Below, in pieces: positions 21,177 to 31,173 of a DNA stretch of 59,479 nucleotides. Origin of the DNA: an uncultured Chlorobiaceae bacterium. GTDB taxonomy: Bacteria > Bacteroidota > Chlorobiia > Chlorobiales > Chlorobiaceae. Location of the stretch: contig CAIWUU010000121.1 in NCBI GenBank assembly GCA_903915955.1, positions 1-59,479 on the forward strand. Reading direction: 5' to 3'. Every line of letters begins with the position of its first letter. Within the stretch, counting starts at the first letter, position 1. The position numbers were made by a program, and so were the translations under genes. The notes beneath the pieces were generated by a model. It was given only the letters and a program-made list of their open reading frames with translations. It searched no databases and was not told where the DNA came from.

Positions 21177-22439
21177 ATGATACAGGTTCCCGGTGATATT
21201 CAGATAATCAAGGAAGATAACGTTACGCATAGTTTTTGTGGTCTGGCCTGTGTTGGCTGGATGTATCAGAAGATCAAGGACAGCTTTTTTCTCATACTTG
21301 GAACGCATACCTGCGCCAATTTTTTGCAGAATGCCCTTGGTATGATGATTTTTGCCAAACCGCGTTTTGGTATAGCCCTCATGGAGGAGGGAGACCTTTC
21401 AAAAAATGAGCCAACGCTTCAGGAAATTATCAGTGAAATCAAGGCTGATCATAACCCATCCGTCATTTTTCTGCTCTCTTCATGTACTCCCGAGGTGATG
21501 AAGGTTGACTTCAAGGGGCTGGCCCACCACCTCAGCACTCCTGAAGTGCCGGTACTCTTTGTTCCTGCCAGCGGTCTCGTCTATAATTTTACCCAGGCAG
21601 AAGATTCTGTGCTTGCTGCACTTGTGCCATTTTGTCCACAAGCGCCTGCTGGCGAGAAAAAAGTGGTCTTTCTCGGGTCGATCAATGATTCGACTGCGGA
21701 TGACCTCAGAGCCGAGGCTGAAGAGCTCGGTATTCCTGTTGGCGGATTTCTTCCCGAATCCCGTTTCGACAAAATGCCAGCCATTGGCCCCGATACTGTT
21801 CTTGCTCCGATACAGCCCTATCTTTCAAGAGTTGCCGTCAAGCTTTCCCGTGAACGGGGATGCAGCGTTCTCCATTCACTCTTTCCGTTTGGCCCTGATG
21901 GTACCAGAGCATTCTGGGAGGATCTCGCTCGTGAATTCGGGATCACCGTTGATCTTCGCGATCGCGAAAAAGCAGCATGGGAGAAGATCCGCAAACAGAC
22001 CGATCTCCTGAAAGGAAAAAAAGTATTTTTTACAGCAGACACCATGATGGAGCTGCCGCTTGCACGTTTTCTTCACAACGCCGGTGCCGATGTTGTGGAG
22101 TGCAGCAGTGCTTATATCATCAAGAAGTTTCATGCACGTGAGCTTGAGGCTCTTGATGGTGTGCGCGTTGTTGAACAGCCGAACTTTCATCGCCAGCTTG
22201 AGGATGTCAGGCGCATTAAACCCGATCTGATTATCACCTCGCTGATGACAGCCAACCCGTTTGTGGGTAATGGTTTTGTGGTGAAGTGGAGTATGGAGTT
22301 CATGCTCATGCCAATTCACAGTTGGTCAGGAGTTATCTCTCTTGCCAATCTCTTTGTTTCACCGCTCCAGCGTCGCAGCAAGCTGCCGGCATTTGATGAA
22401 AAAGTATGGCTTGAAGGTGTTATGCCGAGTGCCGAATAA
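21177..22439 (+). CDS. bchN: Light-independent protochlorophyllide reductase subunit N
   Basis: BchN (420 aa) pairs with BchB to form the nitrogenase-MoFe-like catalytic half of dark-operative protochlorophyllide oxidoreductase, which reduces ring D on the way to bacteriochlorophyll. Cys21, Cys46 and Cys103 ([25 protein letters not shown]) correspond to the three cysteines that share the NB [4Fe-4S] cluster in characterised enzymes. First gene of bchNBL; a 96-bp gap precedes it with no clear hairpin. Confidence 0.96.
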   Translation: MIQVPGDIQIIKEDNVTHSFCGLACVGWMYQKIKDSFFLILGTHTCANFLQNALGMMIFAKPRFGIALMEEGDLSKNEPTLQEIISEIKADHNPSVIFLLSSCTPEVMKVDFKGLAHHLSTPEVPVLFVPASGLVYNFTQAEDSVLAALVPFCPQAPAGEKKVVFLGSINDSTADDLRAEAEELGIPVGGFLPESRFDKMPAIGPDTVLAPIQPYLSRVAVKLSRERGCSVLHSLFPFGPDGTRAFWEDLAREFGITVDLRDREKAAWEKIRKQTDLLKGKKVFFTADTMMELPLARFLHNAGADVVECSSAYIIKKFHARELEALDGVRVVEQPNFHRQLEDVRRIKPDLIITSLMTANPFVGNGFVVKWSMEFMLMPIHSWSGVISLANLFVSPLQRRSKLPAFDEKVWLEGVMPSAE

Positions 22440-22478
22440 TTTACTGCAAAGAAATGCAACAACAAACGTTATAGAAGT

Positions 22479-24095
22479 ATGCGCTTAGCTTTCTGGCTCT
22501 ATGAAGGGACAGCCCTTCATGGTATCAGCCGAGTCACCAACAGTATGAAAGGGGTCCACACCGTCTATCATGCCCCGCAGGGCGATGATTACATTACGGC
22601 CACCTATACCATGCTTGAAAGAACTCCGCAATTTCCCGGGTTGTCCATCAGCGTCGTTCGCGGCAGAGATCTTGCGCAGGGAGTCTCACGACTTCCGACC
22701 ACACTACAGCAGGTTGATAACCACTACCATCCAGAACTTATCGTCATTGCGCCAAGTTGCAGCACGGCCCTTCTTCAGGAAGATCTCCATCAGCTTGCCG
22801 CCCATTCAGGGGTGTCGAATGAACGTTTGATGGTCTATGCACTCAATCCGTTCCGTGTTTCGGAAAATGAGGCAGCAGATGGCCTGTTTACTGAACTGGT
22901 GAAGCGTTACGCCGTCAGTCAGGAAAAAACGGTCGCACCCTCGGTGAACATTCTTGGCTTTACCTCACTTGGTTTTCATCTTCGGGCCAATCTGACCAGT
23001 ATCACCCGCATGTTGCAGACGCTGGGTATCACAGTGAATGTAGTTGCTCCATGGGGAAGCAGCATCGAGGATCTCGGTAGACTTCCCGCAGCATGGCTCA
23101 ATATTGCCCCCTATCAGGAAATCGGTGTCAACGCTGCCGCATATCTTGAAGAGACGTTCTCTATGCCATCACTTACTGAAGCGCCTCTCGGGGTTGAATC
23201 CACCATGGCCTGGCTTCGCTCGCTCATTGAAAAACTGAATACCACTGGAGCGGAACGGGGCGTTCCGCCTCTTGTCATGCCGAATCTCAAGGCATTTTCG
23301 CTTGATGGCCTCAGTGCCCCGAGCGGCGTTCCATGGTTTGCCCGTACTGCTGACATGGAGAGTTTCAGCAATAAAAAAGCTTTTGTCTTTGGCGATGCCA
23401 CGCATACCGTCGGTATTGTCAAGTTTTTGCGCGACGAGCTTGGTATGCAGATTATCGGAGCAGGAACCTATCTTGAGCAGCATGCCGACTGGGTGCGCAA
23501 AGAGCTGGAGGGATATCTTCCTGGTGCGCTTATGGTGACAGATCGTTTTCAGGATGTGGCCCAGGTTATTGAAGATGAGATGCCTGACCTGGTCTGCGGA
23601 ACACAGATGGAGCGCCACAGTTGCCGCAAGCTTGATGTGCCCTGCATGGTAGTCTGCCCGCCAACACATATTGAAAACCATCTGCTCGGCTATTACCCCT
23701 TTTTCGGTTTTGCCGGAGCTGATGTTATTGCCGACAGAGTCTATCTCTCCTGTAAACTGGGCCTCGAAAAGCACCTTATTGACTTTTTTGGTGATGCGGG
23801 TCTGGAGTATGAAGAGAGTGCACAAGCCACAGAGGCTCATGCGGCCCAGTCAGAGAGCAATGAGGAGCTCTCTTCAACGGTTGAGAGAGCCTCGGCTGTT
23901 GTACCCGCGACCATCGAAACTTCCGATGATGGAGAGATGAAGTGGAGCGATGAGGCTGAAACCATGCTGAAGAAGGTGCCATTTTTCGTTCGCAAAAAGG
24001 TGCGAAAGAATACAGAGAACTTTGCCCGGGGTATAGGCGAGCCAGTCATCACCGTTGAGGTGTTTCGGAAGGCCAAAGAGTCTCTTGGCGGATAA
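22479..24095 (+). CDS. bchB: Light-independent protochlorophyllide reductase subunit B
   Basis: BchB (538 aa) completes the NB heterotetramer. Asp36 (APQGDDYI) matches the aspartate that serves as the unusual fourth ligand of the NB-cluster in the Rhodobacter enzyme. [13 protein letters not shown]-type segment [18 protein letters not shown] and the C-terminal [21 protein letters not shown] (about 496-516) are family marks. A variable Ala/Glu/Ser-rich linker (about 450-480) precedes the C-terminal domain. 39 bp after bchN. Confidence 0.96.
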   Translation: MRLAFWLYEGTALHGISRVTNSMKGVHTVYHAPQGDDYITATYTMLERTPQFPGLSISVVRGRDLAQGVSRLPTTLQQVDNHYHPELIVIAPSCSTALLQEDLHQLAAHSGVSNERLMVYALNPFRVSENEAADGLFTELVKRYAVSQEKTVAPSVNILGFTSLGFHLRANLTSITRMLQTLGITVNVVAPWGSSIEDLGRLPAAWLNIAPYQEIGVNAAAYLEETFSMPSLTEAPLGVESTMAWLRSLIEKLNTTGAERGVPPLVMPNLKAFSLDGLSAPSGVPWFARTADMESFSNKKAFVFGDATHTVGIVKFLRDELGMQIIGAGTYLEQHADWVRKELEGYLPGALMVTDRFQDVAQVIEDEMPDLVCGTQMERHSCRKLDVPCMVVCPPTHIENHLLGYYPFFGFAGADVIADRVYLSCKLGLEKHLIDFFGDAGLEYEESAQATEAHAAQSESNEELSSTVERASAVVPATIETSDDGEMKWSDEAETMLKKVPFFVRKKVRKNTENFARGIGEPVITVEVFRKAKESLGG

Positions 24096-24131
24096 GATTA
24101 TTTTATCAATCATATTCTTCTGTTAAATATT

Positions 24132-24959
24132 ATGAGTTTAGTTCTGGCGGTATATGGAAAGGGCGGTATAGGAAAAAGCACCACAAGTTCCAACATTTCA
24201 GCAGCGCTTGCCCTGAAAGGGGCCAAGGTATTGCAGATCGGCTGCGATCCAAAGCACGACAGCACCTTTCCCATTACCGGAAAACTGCAAAAAACTGTTA
24301 TTGAAGCTCTTGAAGAGGTCGATTTTCACCACGAGGAGCTGAGTGCCGAGGATATTATTGAGACCGGATACGCCGGTATTGACTGTCTTGAAGCTGGCGG
24401 CCCACCCGCCGGAAGCGGTTGCGGCGGCTACGTAGTCGGTGAATCCGTCACCCTGCTCCAGGAGCTTGGCCTCTACGATAAATATGACATCATCCTTTTT
24501 GACGTCCTTGGTGATGTCGTTTGTGGTGGTTTCAGCGCTCCGCTCAATTATGCCGACTATGCAATCATCATTGCCACTAACGACTTCGACAGCATCTTTG
24601 CTGCCAATCGCCTCTGCATGGCTATTCAGCAGAAAAGTGTGCGTTACAAGGTGAAACTTGCCGGAATTGTGGCCAACCGCGTCGATTATACCACTGGCGG
24701 AGGTACCAACATGCTCGACCAGTTCGCCGAAAAAGTAGGCACAAGGCTTCTCGCCAAAGTGCCTTACCACGAACTGATCCGCAAAAGCCGCTTTGCCGGC
24801 AAAACCCTCTTTGCCATGGATGACACCGAGGGAAAAGCCGAGTGCCTGGTACCATACAATGAAATTGCCGACACCCTGGTGCAGGACGAACCAATAGCGT
24901 CAGTTCCTGTGCCGATTGGTGACAGGGAGATCTTTAAAATGGTGAACGGCTGGCAGTAG
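24132..24959 (+). CDS. bchL: Light-independent protochlorophyllide reductase iron-sulfur ATP-binding protein
   Basis: BchL (275 aa) is the NifH-like ATPase that feeds electrons to BchNB. The P-loop GKGGIGKST lies at 9-17. Cys97 (GSGCGGY) and Cys131 (DVVCGGF) are the ligands that hold the [4Fe-4S] cluster between the two subunits of the dimer. The switch region [10 protein letters not shown] is intact. The order N-B-L and the terminator after it suggest one operon. Confidence 0.97.
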   Translation: MSLVLAVYGKGGIGKSTTSSNISAALALKGAKVLQIGCDPKHDSTFPITGKLQKTVIEALEEVDFHHEELSAEDIIETGYAGIDCLEAGGPPAGSGCGGYVVGESVTLLQELGLYDKYDIILFDVLGDVVCGGFSAPLNYADYAIIIATNDFDSIFAANRLCMAIQQKSVRYKVKLAGIVANRVDYTTGGGTNMLDQFAEKVGTRLLAKVPYHELIRKSRFAGKTLFAMDDTEGKAECLVPYNEIADTLVQDEPIASVPVPIGDREIFKMVNGWQ

Positions 24960-24981
24960 CCTTGCAAATCCTTGTAGTAAA

Positions 24982-25017
24982 CAAAGGCAGCTTTTCAGGC
25001 TGCCTTTGTGCGTTTAT
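24982..25017 (+). terminator. Probable terminator after bchL
   Basis: CAAAGGCAGC (24982-24991) and GCTGCCTTTG (24999-25008) form a perfect 10-bp stem with a 7-nt loop (TTTTCAG), 22 bp after the bchL stop. The tail TGCGTTTAT is only moderately T-rich. The rest of the gap to 25206 shows no gene. Confidence 0.6.
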
Positions 25018-25206
25018 AGTAAGGAATCCGCAAGAACTGCTTCATGAAAAAGCAGGAACCTGTTCAATGAAGAAGTGCAAAGAGCTATTTTGGTAACGAT
25101 TACCTCATGACCTGGTGCTGAGTGCTTATTCATATTCTGTTGGCTCTTTTGCCCGAAGCACAGCTTCGTGAAAGAATTAATGAAAAATCAGCGACACACC
25201 AACTTG

Positions 25207-26067
25207 TCACCTTTGCCGCCCCTTTGCAATAATCTCATTCAGCTCTGCTCCGATCAAACGCAGATCCTCATCAAGAAAATGAGATGAATGCAAGCGGGCG
25301 CGTTTGACTTCACTAACATCAAGCACAGCATCCATCACATGCGGCTCAAACAGAGGAGCAGCGCAGATTATATTACCCTCCGGTCCGGTTACTGAGGAGT
25401 TTCCCCAATAGGTGAAGCTGTCCTCATTGCCTACGCGATTGACGCAGGCGACGTAGCTGCTCAAGAGGAATGAGTAGGTTGCTGCGATAGTTTGCCACTG
25501 TGTTACAATGGCGGGGTTGCCGCTGCCGGGCGACATGCGCAGGGGGCTCGACATCAGCACAAAGAGCAGTTTGGCACCCTGGTGGGCAAGCAGGTAGGGC
25601 ACCGAGAGGTGCCAAAAATCTTCACAGATCGCCACCCCAATTTTGCCAAGCCGTTTTGAGGTGACAGCCTTGACCTGCTGACCGGCTGAAAAGTAGCGCA
25701 GCTCTTCAAACATGCCGTAGGTCGGCAGGTAGATTTTGCGGTGAATGCTACGGCCAACTCCCTCCTCAAACATGAATGCCGAGTTATAGACGCCGTAGTC
25801 GTTGCTTAGTTCAATGCCGCCACAAATGATGCAGATTTTACGGCTCAGTTCACGCAGGGGATCGAGCCGCACATCCTCAATGTGCATGGCAATATCCTGT
25901 GCAGCATCCTGTACGTTATACCCTGTCAGCGAGAGTTCAGGGAAGGCGATGGCATCTGCGCCATCACGGATAGCCTCTTCAGTAAGGGTGCAGTGCCGGG
26001 CAAGATTTTCGTCAAAATTGGCCAGTGTGCAATCAATCTGGGCTATTCGCAGTTTTGCGTTGAGCAT
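25207..26067 (-). CDS. Carbon-nitrogen hydrolase (nitrilase superfamily)
   Basis: This 286-residue protein has the catalytic triad of the nitrilase fold: Glu44 (FPELSLTGY), Lys111 (HRKIYLPTYGMFEE) and Cys148 (AICEDFW). The ELSLTGYNVQD and KIYLPTYG segments resemble the glutamine-amidase domain of NAD synthetases, but there is no synthetase domain, so it acts alone. The substrate is unknown; an amide or carbamoyl compound is likely. It is followed on the same strand by nothing and preceded, 12 bp away, by the purine permease gene, so the pair may be an operon for nitrogen compound salvage. Confidence 0.85.
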   Translation of the reverse strand: MLNAKLRIAQIDCTLANFDENLARHCTLTEEAIRDGADAIAFPELSLTGYNVQDAAQDIAMHIEDVRLDPLRELSRKICIICGGIELSNDYGVYNSAFMFEEGVGRSIHRKIYLPTYGMFEELRYFSAGQQVKAVTSKRLGKIGVAICEDFWHLSVPYLLAHQGAKLLFVLMSSPLRMSPGSGNPAIVTQWQTIAATYSFLLSSYVACVNRVGNEDSFTYWGNSSVTGPEGNIICAAPLFEPHVMDAVLDVSEVKRARLHSSHFLDEDLRLIGAELNEIIAKGRQR

Positions 26068-26079
26068 TGTTCGTCCAGT

Positions 26080-27381
26080 TTAGTGGTAAGGGTAAAAGAG
26101 ATAGAAGGTAAGCGAAAGCAGGGCAAGAATCCACATACCGCTGCGTACCTCATGGATCTTTCCGGAGAGAAGTTTCAAAAGAACGAAGGCGATAAATCCT
26201 GCGGTGATGCCGACACCGATATTGAAGGTGAAGATCATCAGCACAATCGTCAGAAATGCCGGCAGCAGTTCGCTGTAGTCGGTGAAGTTGAATTTTGTGA
26301 CAGACTGCATCATGAACATGCCCACAAGAAGCAGAACAGGGCCATAAGCAAAGGGTGGGACAATGGTGAGGATTGGTGAGAAAAAGAGGGCGAGCGCAAA
26401 GAGAGCGGCCACCACAAGTGCGGTAAAGCCCGTTTTGCCACCCTGCTCAATGCCTGCGGCTGATTCGATAAAGACACCCGCTGTGGTTGTGCCGAACAGC
26501 GAGGCGGCGATGGTTGAGAGTGCATCGACAAGCATCGGTTTATGAATCTCCGGCAGATTATCATCCTCATCAAGCAGATTTGCTCTTGAGGAGAGGCCGA
26601 ACAGTGTTCCCATGGTATCCACAAAATCCATCACCAGAACGCTGATAATCACCCCCACAAAACCCCAGGTTAACGCGCCCTGCATGTCAATTTTCATGAA
26701 GATTGGCTCAATGGAGGGCGGCAGGCTGAAGAGTGCTGTTGGGAGGGGAACAAGGCCCGTCAGGAGAAATGCAACAGTGGTGACGGTCATGCCGATAAGC
26801 AGGGCCCCTGTTACCTTTTTGATCAGCAGAATGGCCGTAAGGAGCAGACCGCCAAGGCTCAGCAGTACGGGAAGTTTGGCGATATTGGCCAATTGTACCG
26901 GAGCGCCGGGAACACCAAGCGCTACGACACCCATATCGTTCAAGCCGATAAAGGCGAGGAAGAGGCCAATTCCCACCGAAAAGCTGTGTTTCAGCGAGGC
27001 AGGAATCGCCTCCGCCAACCATCGCCTCAAGCCGCCGATGGTGATCAGCGTGAAGAGAATGCCACTGATAAAGATTGCTGCCATAGCTGTCTGCCACGAG
27101 TAGCCGAGCGTCTGTACCACGGTGTAGGCAACAAAGGCATTTTCACCCATGTAGGGTGCCACGGCAAAAGGGCGTTTGGCATATACGCCCATCAGCAGCG
27201 TTCCGAAGATGGATGTGAGGATTGTCGCCGTCATTGAGGCCCCTTTCGGAATTCCTGCGGCAGCAAGAATGGCAGGATTGACTATAATGATATAGGCGAG
27301 GGTGAAGAAGGTTGTAATACCGGCCAATGTCTCCTGCCGGTATGATGTCTGGTGCCTGTCAAAATCGAAGTAGGTGCGCAT
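26080..27381 (-). CDS. NCS2/AzgA-type purine permease
   Basis: This 433-residue membrane protein has about 12-14 hydrophobic segments and the AzgA-subfamily start FDFDRHQTSYRQETLAGITTFFTLAYIIIVNP. Conserved elements are FAVAPYMGENAFVAYTV (about 72-88) and MDFVDTMGTLFGLSSRANLLDEDDNLPEI. Relatives import adenine, guanine or hypoxanthine with protons. It is transcribed toward the nitrilase-fold gene 12 bp downstream. Confidence 0.88.
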   Translation of the reverse strand: MRTYFDFDRHQTSYRQETLAGITTFFTLAYIIIVNPAILAAAGIPKGASMTATILTSIFGTLLMGVYAKRPFAVAPYMGENAFVAYTVVQTLGYSWQTAMAAIFISGILFTLITIGGLRRWLAEAIPASLKHSFSVGIGLFLAFIGLNDMGVVALGVPGAPVQLANIAKLPVLLSLGGLLLTAILLIKKVTGALLIGMTVTTVAFLLTGLVPLPTALFSLPPSIEPIFMKIDMQGALTWGFVGVIISVLVMDFVDTMGTLFGLSSRANLLDEDDNLPEIHKPMLVDALSTIAASLFGTTTAGVFIESAAGIEQGGKTGFTALVVAALFALALFFSPILTIVPPFAYGPVLLLVGMFMMQSVTKFNFTDYSELLPAFLTIVLMIFTFNIGVGITAGFIAFVLLKLLSGKIHEVRSGMWILALLSLTFYLFYPYH

Positions 27382-27510
27382 GACGGTGATCAGGTTGTGA
27401 AAAGAGGATTCTCTTCATGAAGATAACCATAATGGGTTGATATGGGGAAATGATAAAGTTTCTGACTGTTATGCCGTCCAGTGCATGAAGGTAAAGATCC
27501 GCATATGTCC

Positions 27511-27540
27511 GGGAACGCCGAGCTCCAGCTCGGCGTTCCC
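27511..27540. repeat. 14-bp perfect inverted repeat (possible interspersed palindrome)
   Basis: GGGAACGCCGAGCT and AGCTCGGCGTTCCC are perfect inverted copies separated by CC, giving a very stable hairpin on either strand. It lies in the 286-bp gap between the divergently transcribed permease and carbonic anhydrase genes. No T-run follows on either strand, and both neighbours are transcribed away from it, so a simple terminator is unlikely. It looks like a dispersed repeat unit; only one copy is in this window. The rest of the gap holds no gene. Confidence 0.6.
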
Positions 27541-27667
27541 AGGCATGGCTGGTTGGCAACTCTCAAAACTCTGCAAAATGATTTGCATTTATTCCGGTTT
27601 CTGTTGTTTATTATTATTCAGTTGACTCTCTCAAAATCGGCGTAGTAACTCTAACTGATTATTTAGT

Positions 27668-28195
27668 ATGGGAAAAGTGATGCCTTACAAAGGTATGTGG
27701 CCGCAGTTGCATGAGACGGTTTTTTTGACTGATGGAGCTTTTGTGATTGGCGATGTGCATATCGGCGCGAATTCAAGCGTGTGGTTTAACGCCGTTGTAC
27801 GTGGTGATGTCTGTCCAATCCGTATTGGTGAAAAGACCAGTGTGCAGGATAATGCGACATTGCATGTTACGCACGACACCGGCCCCCTGAACATTGGCAA
27901 CTGCGTCACCATTGGCCATGGTGCCGTGCTCCACGCCTGTACGGTCAAAGATTATGTACTGATTGGCATGGGCGCTGTGCTGCTGGATGACTGTGTTGTT
28001 GAGCCGTGGTCGATTGTTGCCGCCGGTTCACTGGTGCGGCAGGGTTTTACCGTCCCTTCAGGGATGCTTGTGGCTGGTGTACCAGCAAAGGTGATGCGCC
28101 CGATTACTGATGCGGAGCGGAAGAATATTGAGGAGTCGCCTGAAAATTATGTGCGCTACTCGCAAAACTATCGGGAAGATGAAAAACAGCCCTGA
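27668..28195 (+). CDS. Gamma-class carbonic anhydrase family protein (hexapeptide repeat)
   Basis: This 175-residue left-handed beta-helix protein belongs to the YrdA/PaaY/Cam family. His66, His84 and His89 (LHVTHD, IGHGAVLHAC) have the spacing of the metal-binding histidines of gamma carbonic anhydrases, and the RGD element VVRGDVCPIRIG (44-54) is conserved. Whether it hydrates CO2 or is a structural relative cannot be told from sequence. The C-terminal helix (about 145-175) caps the trimer. It stands alone. Confidence 0.85.
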   Translation: MGKVMPYKGMWPQLHETVFLTDGAFVIGDVHIGANSSVWFNAVVRGDVCPIRIGEKTSVQDNATLHVTHDTGPLNIGNCVTIGHGAVLHACTVKDYVLIGMGAVLLDDCVVEPWSIVAAGSLVRQGFTVPSGMLVAGVPAKVMRPITDAERKNIEESPENYVRYSQNYREDEKQP

Positions 28196-28328
28196 TTACA
28201 AGCGGTCTTCTTCCCTGATTTCATTAAATTGCAGCGCAAGTTTTTGATTGTTCCTGGGTGGCTTGGCTCCTGTTGCCGTTATACCACTCCTGTTTTTTTC
28301 ATAGTTATCATGTAACTCCCTTTCTGTT

Positions 28329-29522
28329 ATGATGCAAAACGATGTTGTTGTTGTTGGCGGTGGTATAAGTGGCCTCACCCTTGCCTATTATTGCGTGCAG
28401 GCTGGCATGAAAACCACGCTGCTTGAAAAGAGTGATACGATTGGAGGCTCATTTTCCTCTCCACAGTACAGCGCAAACGGAAAAAAGTTCTGGCTCGAAC
28501 TTGGAGCGCACACCTGTTACAGCTCCTATCAGAATCTGCTCGACATCGTTGACTCATGCGGCATCACAGAGACCATCATTCCACGCGAAAAGGTTCCATT
28601 TACTCTGCTTGTGAACGACCAGATCAAGTCCATTGTCTCTCAGCTTAATATTGTTGAGTTGCTGCTTAATGGCCTGAATATTTTCAAGCTCAAAAAAGAT
28701 GGCCAGAGCGTCAAATCCTACTATTCAAAAATTGTAGGCGAAAAGAACTACAATAACGTGGTAAGCCACTTTTTCAATGCAGTCCCTTCACAAAAAACTG
28801 ATGACTTTCCGGCTGACATGATGTTCAAGAGCCGCGAAAAAAGAAAGGATATGTTGAAGAACTATACCTTTAAGGGCGGTATGCAGAGTGTTGCCCGGGT
28901 GATTGCGGCAAAGAGTGGTCTTAACCTGTTTACCAGCCAGGATATAAACTCTGTGAAGTACGAGAATGGTTTGTATGAGATCAGGAGCGCCAATGGCGGA
29001 GAGTACTCTGCCAAAAAGCTTGTTATTGCAACGCCATCTGCGGTTGCCTCAAAGCTGCTGTGGGATATTCATCCCGATATAGCCAACCATCTTGGCCAAC
29101 TCAAAGCGGCTGAGGTTGATTCCATCGGTGTTATTGTTCGTAAGGAGAATGTTAAACTCCAACCGGTTGCAGCCATTATTTCACCAAACGATCTCTTTTT
29201 CTCGATAGTCTCCCGAGACACGGTGCCCGATGATAACTATCGCGGTTTTGCTTTCCATTTCAAGCCAGGTCTCGATGACAAGGCAAAAAGAGCCCGTATT
29301 ACCGAGGTGCTCGGGGTGAGCTTTTCAAAAATAGAGCATACGATTTCAAAAATCAATACGGTTCCTTCACTGCGGATGGGTCATCATCAGTGGCATGAAA
29401 AGAGCAATGCCATGCTGAAAGGGAAAAAAAATCTCTTCCTGACCGGCAACTATTTTGGTGGTATGGCCATAGAGGATTGTGTGAGTCGTTCAAAGAGTGA
29501 ATTCGAAAGAATGAAAGGATAG
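28329..29522 (+). CDS. FAD-dependent oxidoreductase, protoporphyrinogen oxidase/amine oxidase-like
   Basis: This 397-residue protein starts with a GG-type dinucleotide-binding fold (VVVVGGGISGLTLAYYCVQAGMK, about 6-28, then LLEKSDTIGGS). It shows the amine-oxidase/protoporphyrinogen-oxidase layout: KGGMQSVARVIAAKSGL in the middle and a C-terminal FAD segment KNLFLTGNYFGGMAIEDCVSRS (about 368-389). A role in haem or bacteriochlorophyll precursor oxidation (HemY/HemG-like) is possible, but a carotenoid or quinone-related flavoenzyme cannot be excluded. A second ATG follows the first directly. It is followed 25 bp later by an MscS-type channel gene. Confidence 0.75.
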   Translation: MMQNDVVVVGGGISGLTLAYYCVQAGMKTTLLEKSDTIGGSFSSPQYSANGKKFWLELGAHTCYSSYQNLLDIVDSCGITETIIPREKVPFTLLVNDQIKSIVSQLNIVELLLNGLNIFKLKKDGQSVKSYYSKIVGEKNYNNVVSHFFNAVPSQKTDDFPADMMFKSREKRKDMLKNYTFKGGMQSVARVIAAKSGLNLFTSQDINSVKYENGLYEIRSANGGEYSAKKLVIATPSAVASKLLWDIHPDIANHLGQLKAAEVDSIGVIVRKENVKLQPVAAIISPNDLFFSIVSRDTVPDDNYRGFAFHFKPGLDDKAKRARITEVLGVSFSKIEHTISKINTVPSLRMGHHQWHEKSNAMLKGKKNLFLTGNYFGGMAIEDCVSRSKSEFERMKG

Positions 29523-29547
29523 GCTGATCACACGACCGGGAAATACG

Positions 29548-30612
29548 ATGAATTTATGGGATGCGCTTCAGGGGGTTTATCTGATACCCTCACTCATTGT
29601 ACTCTTTGCCCTGCTGTTTTATTTCGGGGCGAATTCCCTTTTTGTTAAAATTGTTGCTCTGCTCCGTTCAGCGATAAGGGGATTCAGTATTCCGCTGGAG
29701 ATTATGGCCTTGCCATTCCGGCTGCTTGTCTCCCTTATTGGTCTCGGAATCCTTGTCCACTATATCCCACTCTCTCCGGCCATTGTAGAGCTGCTGAACC
29801 ATACGCTTCTTGTATTTGCCATTATCGGGACAGCATGGTTCATCATGCGTTCGCTCATGGTGCTGGAGCAGTTTATTCTTCAGTATTATGCAGCAAAGGC
29901 AGGTGAAAATGAAGCGGCGCGAAAAATTGCCACGCATGTCAGCCTTGCCCGCAAGATTTTGAATGCGCTTTGTCTGCTCCTCGCCATTGCCGGTGTGCTG
30001 ATGACCTTCGATACGGTTCGTCAGGTTGGACTGAGCATTCTTGCTTCAGCCGGTATTGTGAGTGTGATGTTTGGTTTTGCAGCCCAGAAGAGCCTGACAA
30101 CGCTTATCTCCGGCATTCAGATTGCCATAACCCAGCCGATCAGCATTGGAGATGAGGTTGTGGTTGAAAACGAGAAAGGAAGAATTGAGGAGATTACGCT
30201 CACCTACGTGGTGGTGCAGCTCTGGGATCAGCGGCGGATGATTCTGCCCATTACCTGGTTTATTGAACGTCCTTTTCAGAACTGGAGCAGAACCTCGCAA
30301 GAGTTGCTTGGTACGGTTCTTCTCTCGATTGATTATGCTCTTTCGCCAGATATTCTCCGCAAAGAGCTGGAGAGGATTGTTGCTGCCACAACGCTGTGGG
30401 ACAAGCGGGTAGCAAAAATGCAGGTGACCAATGCCACCGACAAGTCGGTCGAAGTACGGGCGCTGGTCAGCGCCGCAAATTCTGCTGAGCTGTGGGATCT
30501 CCGCTGTCTGGTTCGTGAAGAGTTGATTGCATTTTTGAGGCTTAACTATTCGGGTTTCCTGCCGAAAGTGACTATGGAATCGGAGACGGCCGCCAGCGCC
30601 GGAGCGCAATAA
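29548..30612 (+). CDS. Mechanosensitive ion channel of the MscS family
   Basis: This 354-residue inner-membrane protein has four to five N-terminal hydrophobic spans, then the MscS pore helix and beta domain: VMFGFAAQKSLTTLISGIQIAITQPISIGDEV (about 172-203) and IEEITLTYVVVQLWDQRRMILPI. The C-terminal alpha/beta domain (about 250-340) is present. Such channels release solutes on osmotic downshock. The N-terminal part before the pore is longer than in E. coli MscS (286 aa), as in YbdG/YnaI-like forms. Confidence 0.9.
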   Translation: MNLWDALQGVYLIPSLIVLFALLFYFGANSLFVKIVALLRSAIRGFSIPLEIMALPFRLLVSLIGLGILVHYIPLSPAIVELLNHTLLVFAIIGTAWFIMRSLMVLEQFILQYYAAKAGENEAARKIATHVSLARKILNALCLLLAIAGVLMTFDTVRQVGLSILASAGIVSVMFGFAAQKSLTTLISGIQIAITQPISIGDEVVVENEKGRIEEITLTYVVVQLWDQRRMILPITWFIERPFQNWSRTSQELLGTVLLSIDYALSPDILRKELERIVAATTLWDKRVAKMQVTNATDKSVEVRALVSAANSAELWDLRCLVREELIAFLRLNYSGFLPKVTMESETAASAGAQ

Positions 30613-30670
30613 AAATTTATGCTATAAGATTGGTTGACTTGTTTTGACAAAATTAAAAAGGAGGAGTTGT

Positions 30671-31099
30671 ATGGTGCAGGCAAAAAAAGGGGATACGGTC
30701 AAAGTTCATTATACCGGAACCCTTGAGGATGGTACGATGTTCGACACATCGGCAGAGCGTGAACCGCTGAAGTTTACCGTAGGTGGCGGAGAGGTGATAG
30801 CCGGGTTTGACACGGCAGTCATTGAGATGTCCATTGGCGACAAAAAGGTTACGGTTATTCCTGCCGGGGAGGCTTATGGAGAGCACAGCAAAGATCTCGT
30901 GACTGACGTTGATCGTGAGAGGTTTCCGGCTGATATGGAGCTTGAAATCGGCCAACAGCTTCAGGTAGGATTGCAGGATGGCAATCAGGCCGTTGTCATG
31001 ATTGTTGATTTGAGCGATACTTCGGTGACACTTGATGCCAACCATCCTCTGGCTGGACAGCAGCTCACCTTTGAGATTGAGCTTGTGGAGATTCTCTGA
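30671..31099 (+). CDS. FKBP-type peptidyl-prolyl isomerase, SlyD-like
   Basis: This 142-residue protein has an FKBP domain split by an insert-in-flap domain, as in Sly[47 protein letters not shown], then the flap insert (about 65-120) and [16 protein letters not shown]. The histidine-rich metal-binding tail of E. coli SlyD is absent. An open frame begins at 30644, but the strong AAGGAGGAG 4 nt before the ATG at 30671 marks that ATG as the start. It catalyses proline isomerisation and acts as a chaperone in the cytoplasm. Confidence 0.9.
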   Translation: MVQAKKGDTVKVHYTGTLEDGTMFDTSAEREPLKFTVGGGEVIAGFDTAVIEMSIGDKKVTVIPAGEAYGEHSKDLVTDVDRERFPADMELEIGQQLQVGLQDGNQAVVMIVDLSDTSVTLDANHPLAGQQLTFEIELVEIL

Positions 31100-31107
31100 G
31101 TTTGCAG

Positions 31108-31173
31108 GGCAGGGGAGCCGCTTTTGTTCCCCTGCCTTGTGCCGGTTCTTCTGAGGAGGTTATGCGCTCCTCA
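31108..31173. terminator. Hairpin pair between FKBP gene and hydA (convergent terminator candidate)
   Basis: GGCAGGGGA (31108-31116) and TCCCCTGCC (31128-31136) form a 9-bp GC-rich stem with an 11-nt loop, 8 bp after the FKBP stop. A second stem, TGAGGAG (31152-31158) with CTCCTCA (31167-31173), overlaps the hydA stop codon. The T-runs are weak on both strands, so this is a candidate only. Confidence 0.5.

Noticed and set aside
23169-23840. A 223-codon minus-strand open frame.
   Set aside because: Antisense shadow of bchB with no domain.
31099-31171. Read-through of the hydA stop codon (TGA) as selenocysteine or a frameshifted C-terminus.
   Set aside because: The frame continues open after TGA, but the sequence there is the intergenic hairpin pair, not a plausible peptide, and hydrogenase large subunits do not use selenocysteine at this position.
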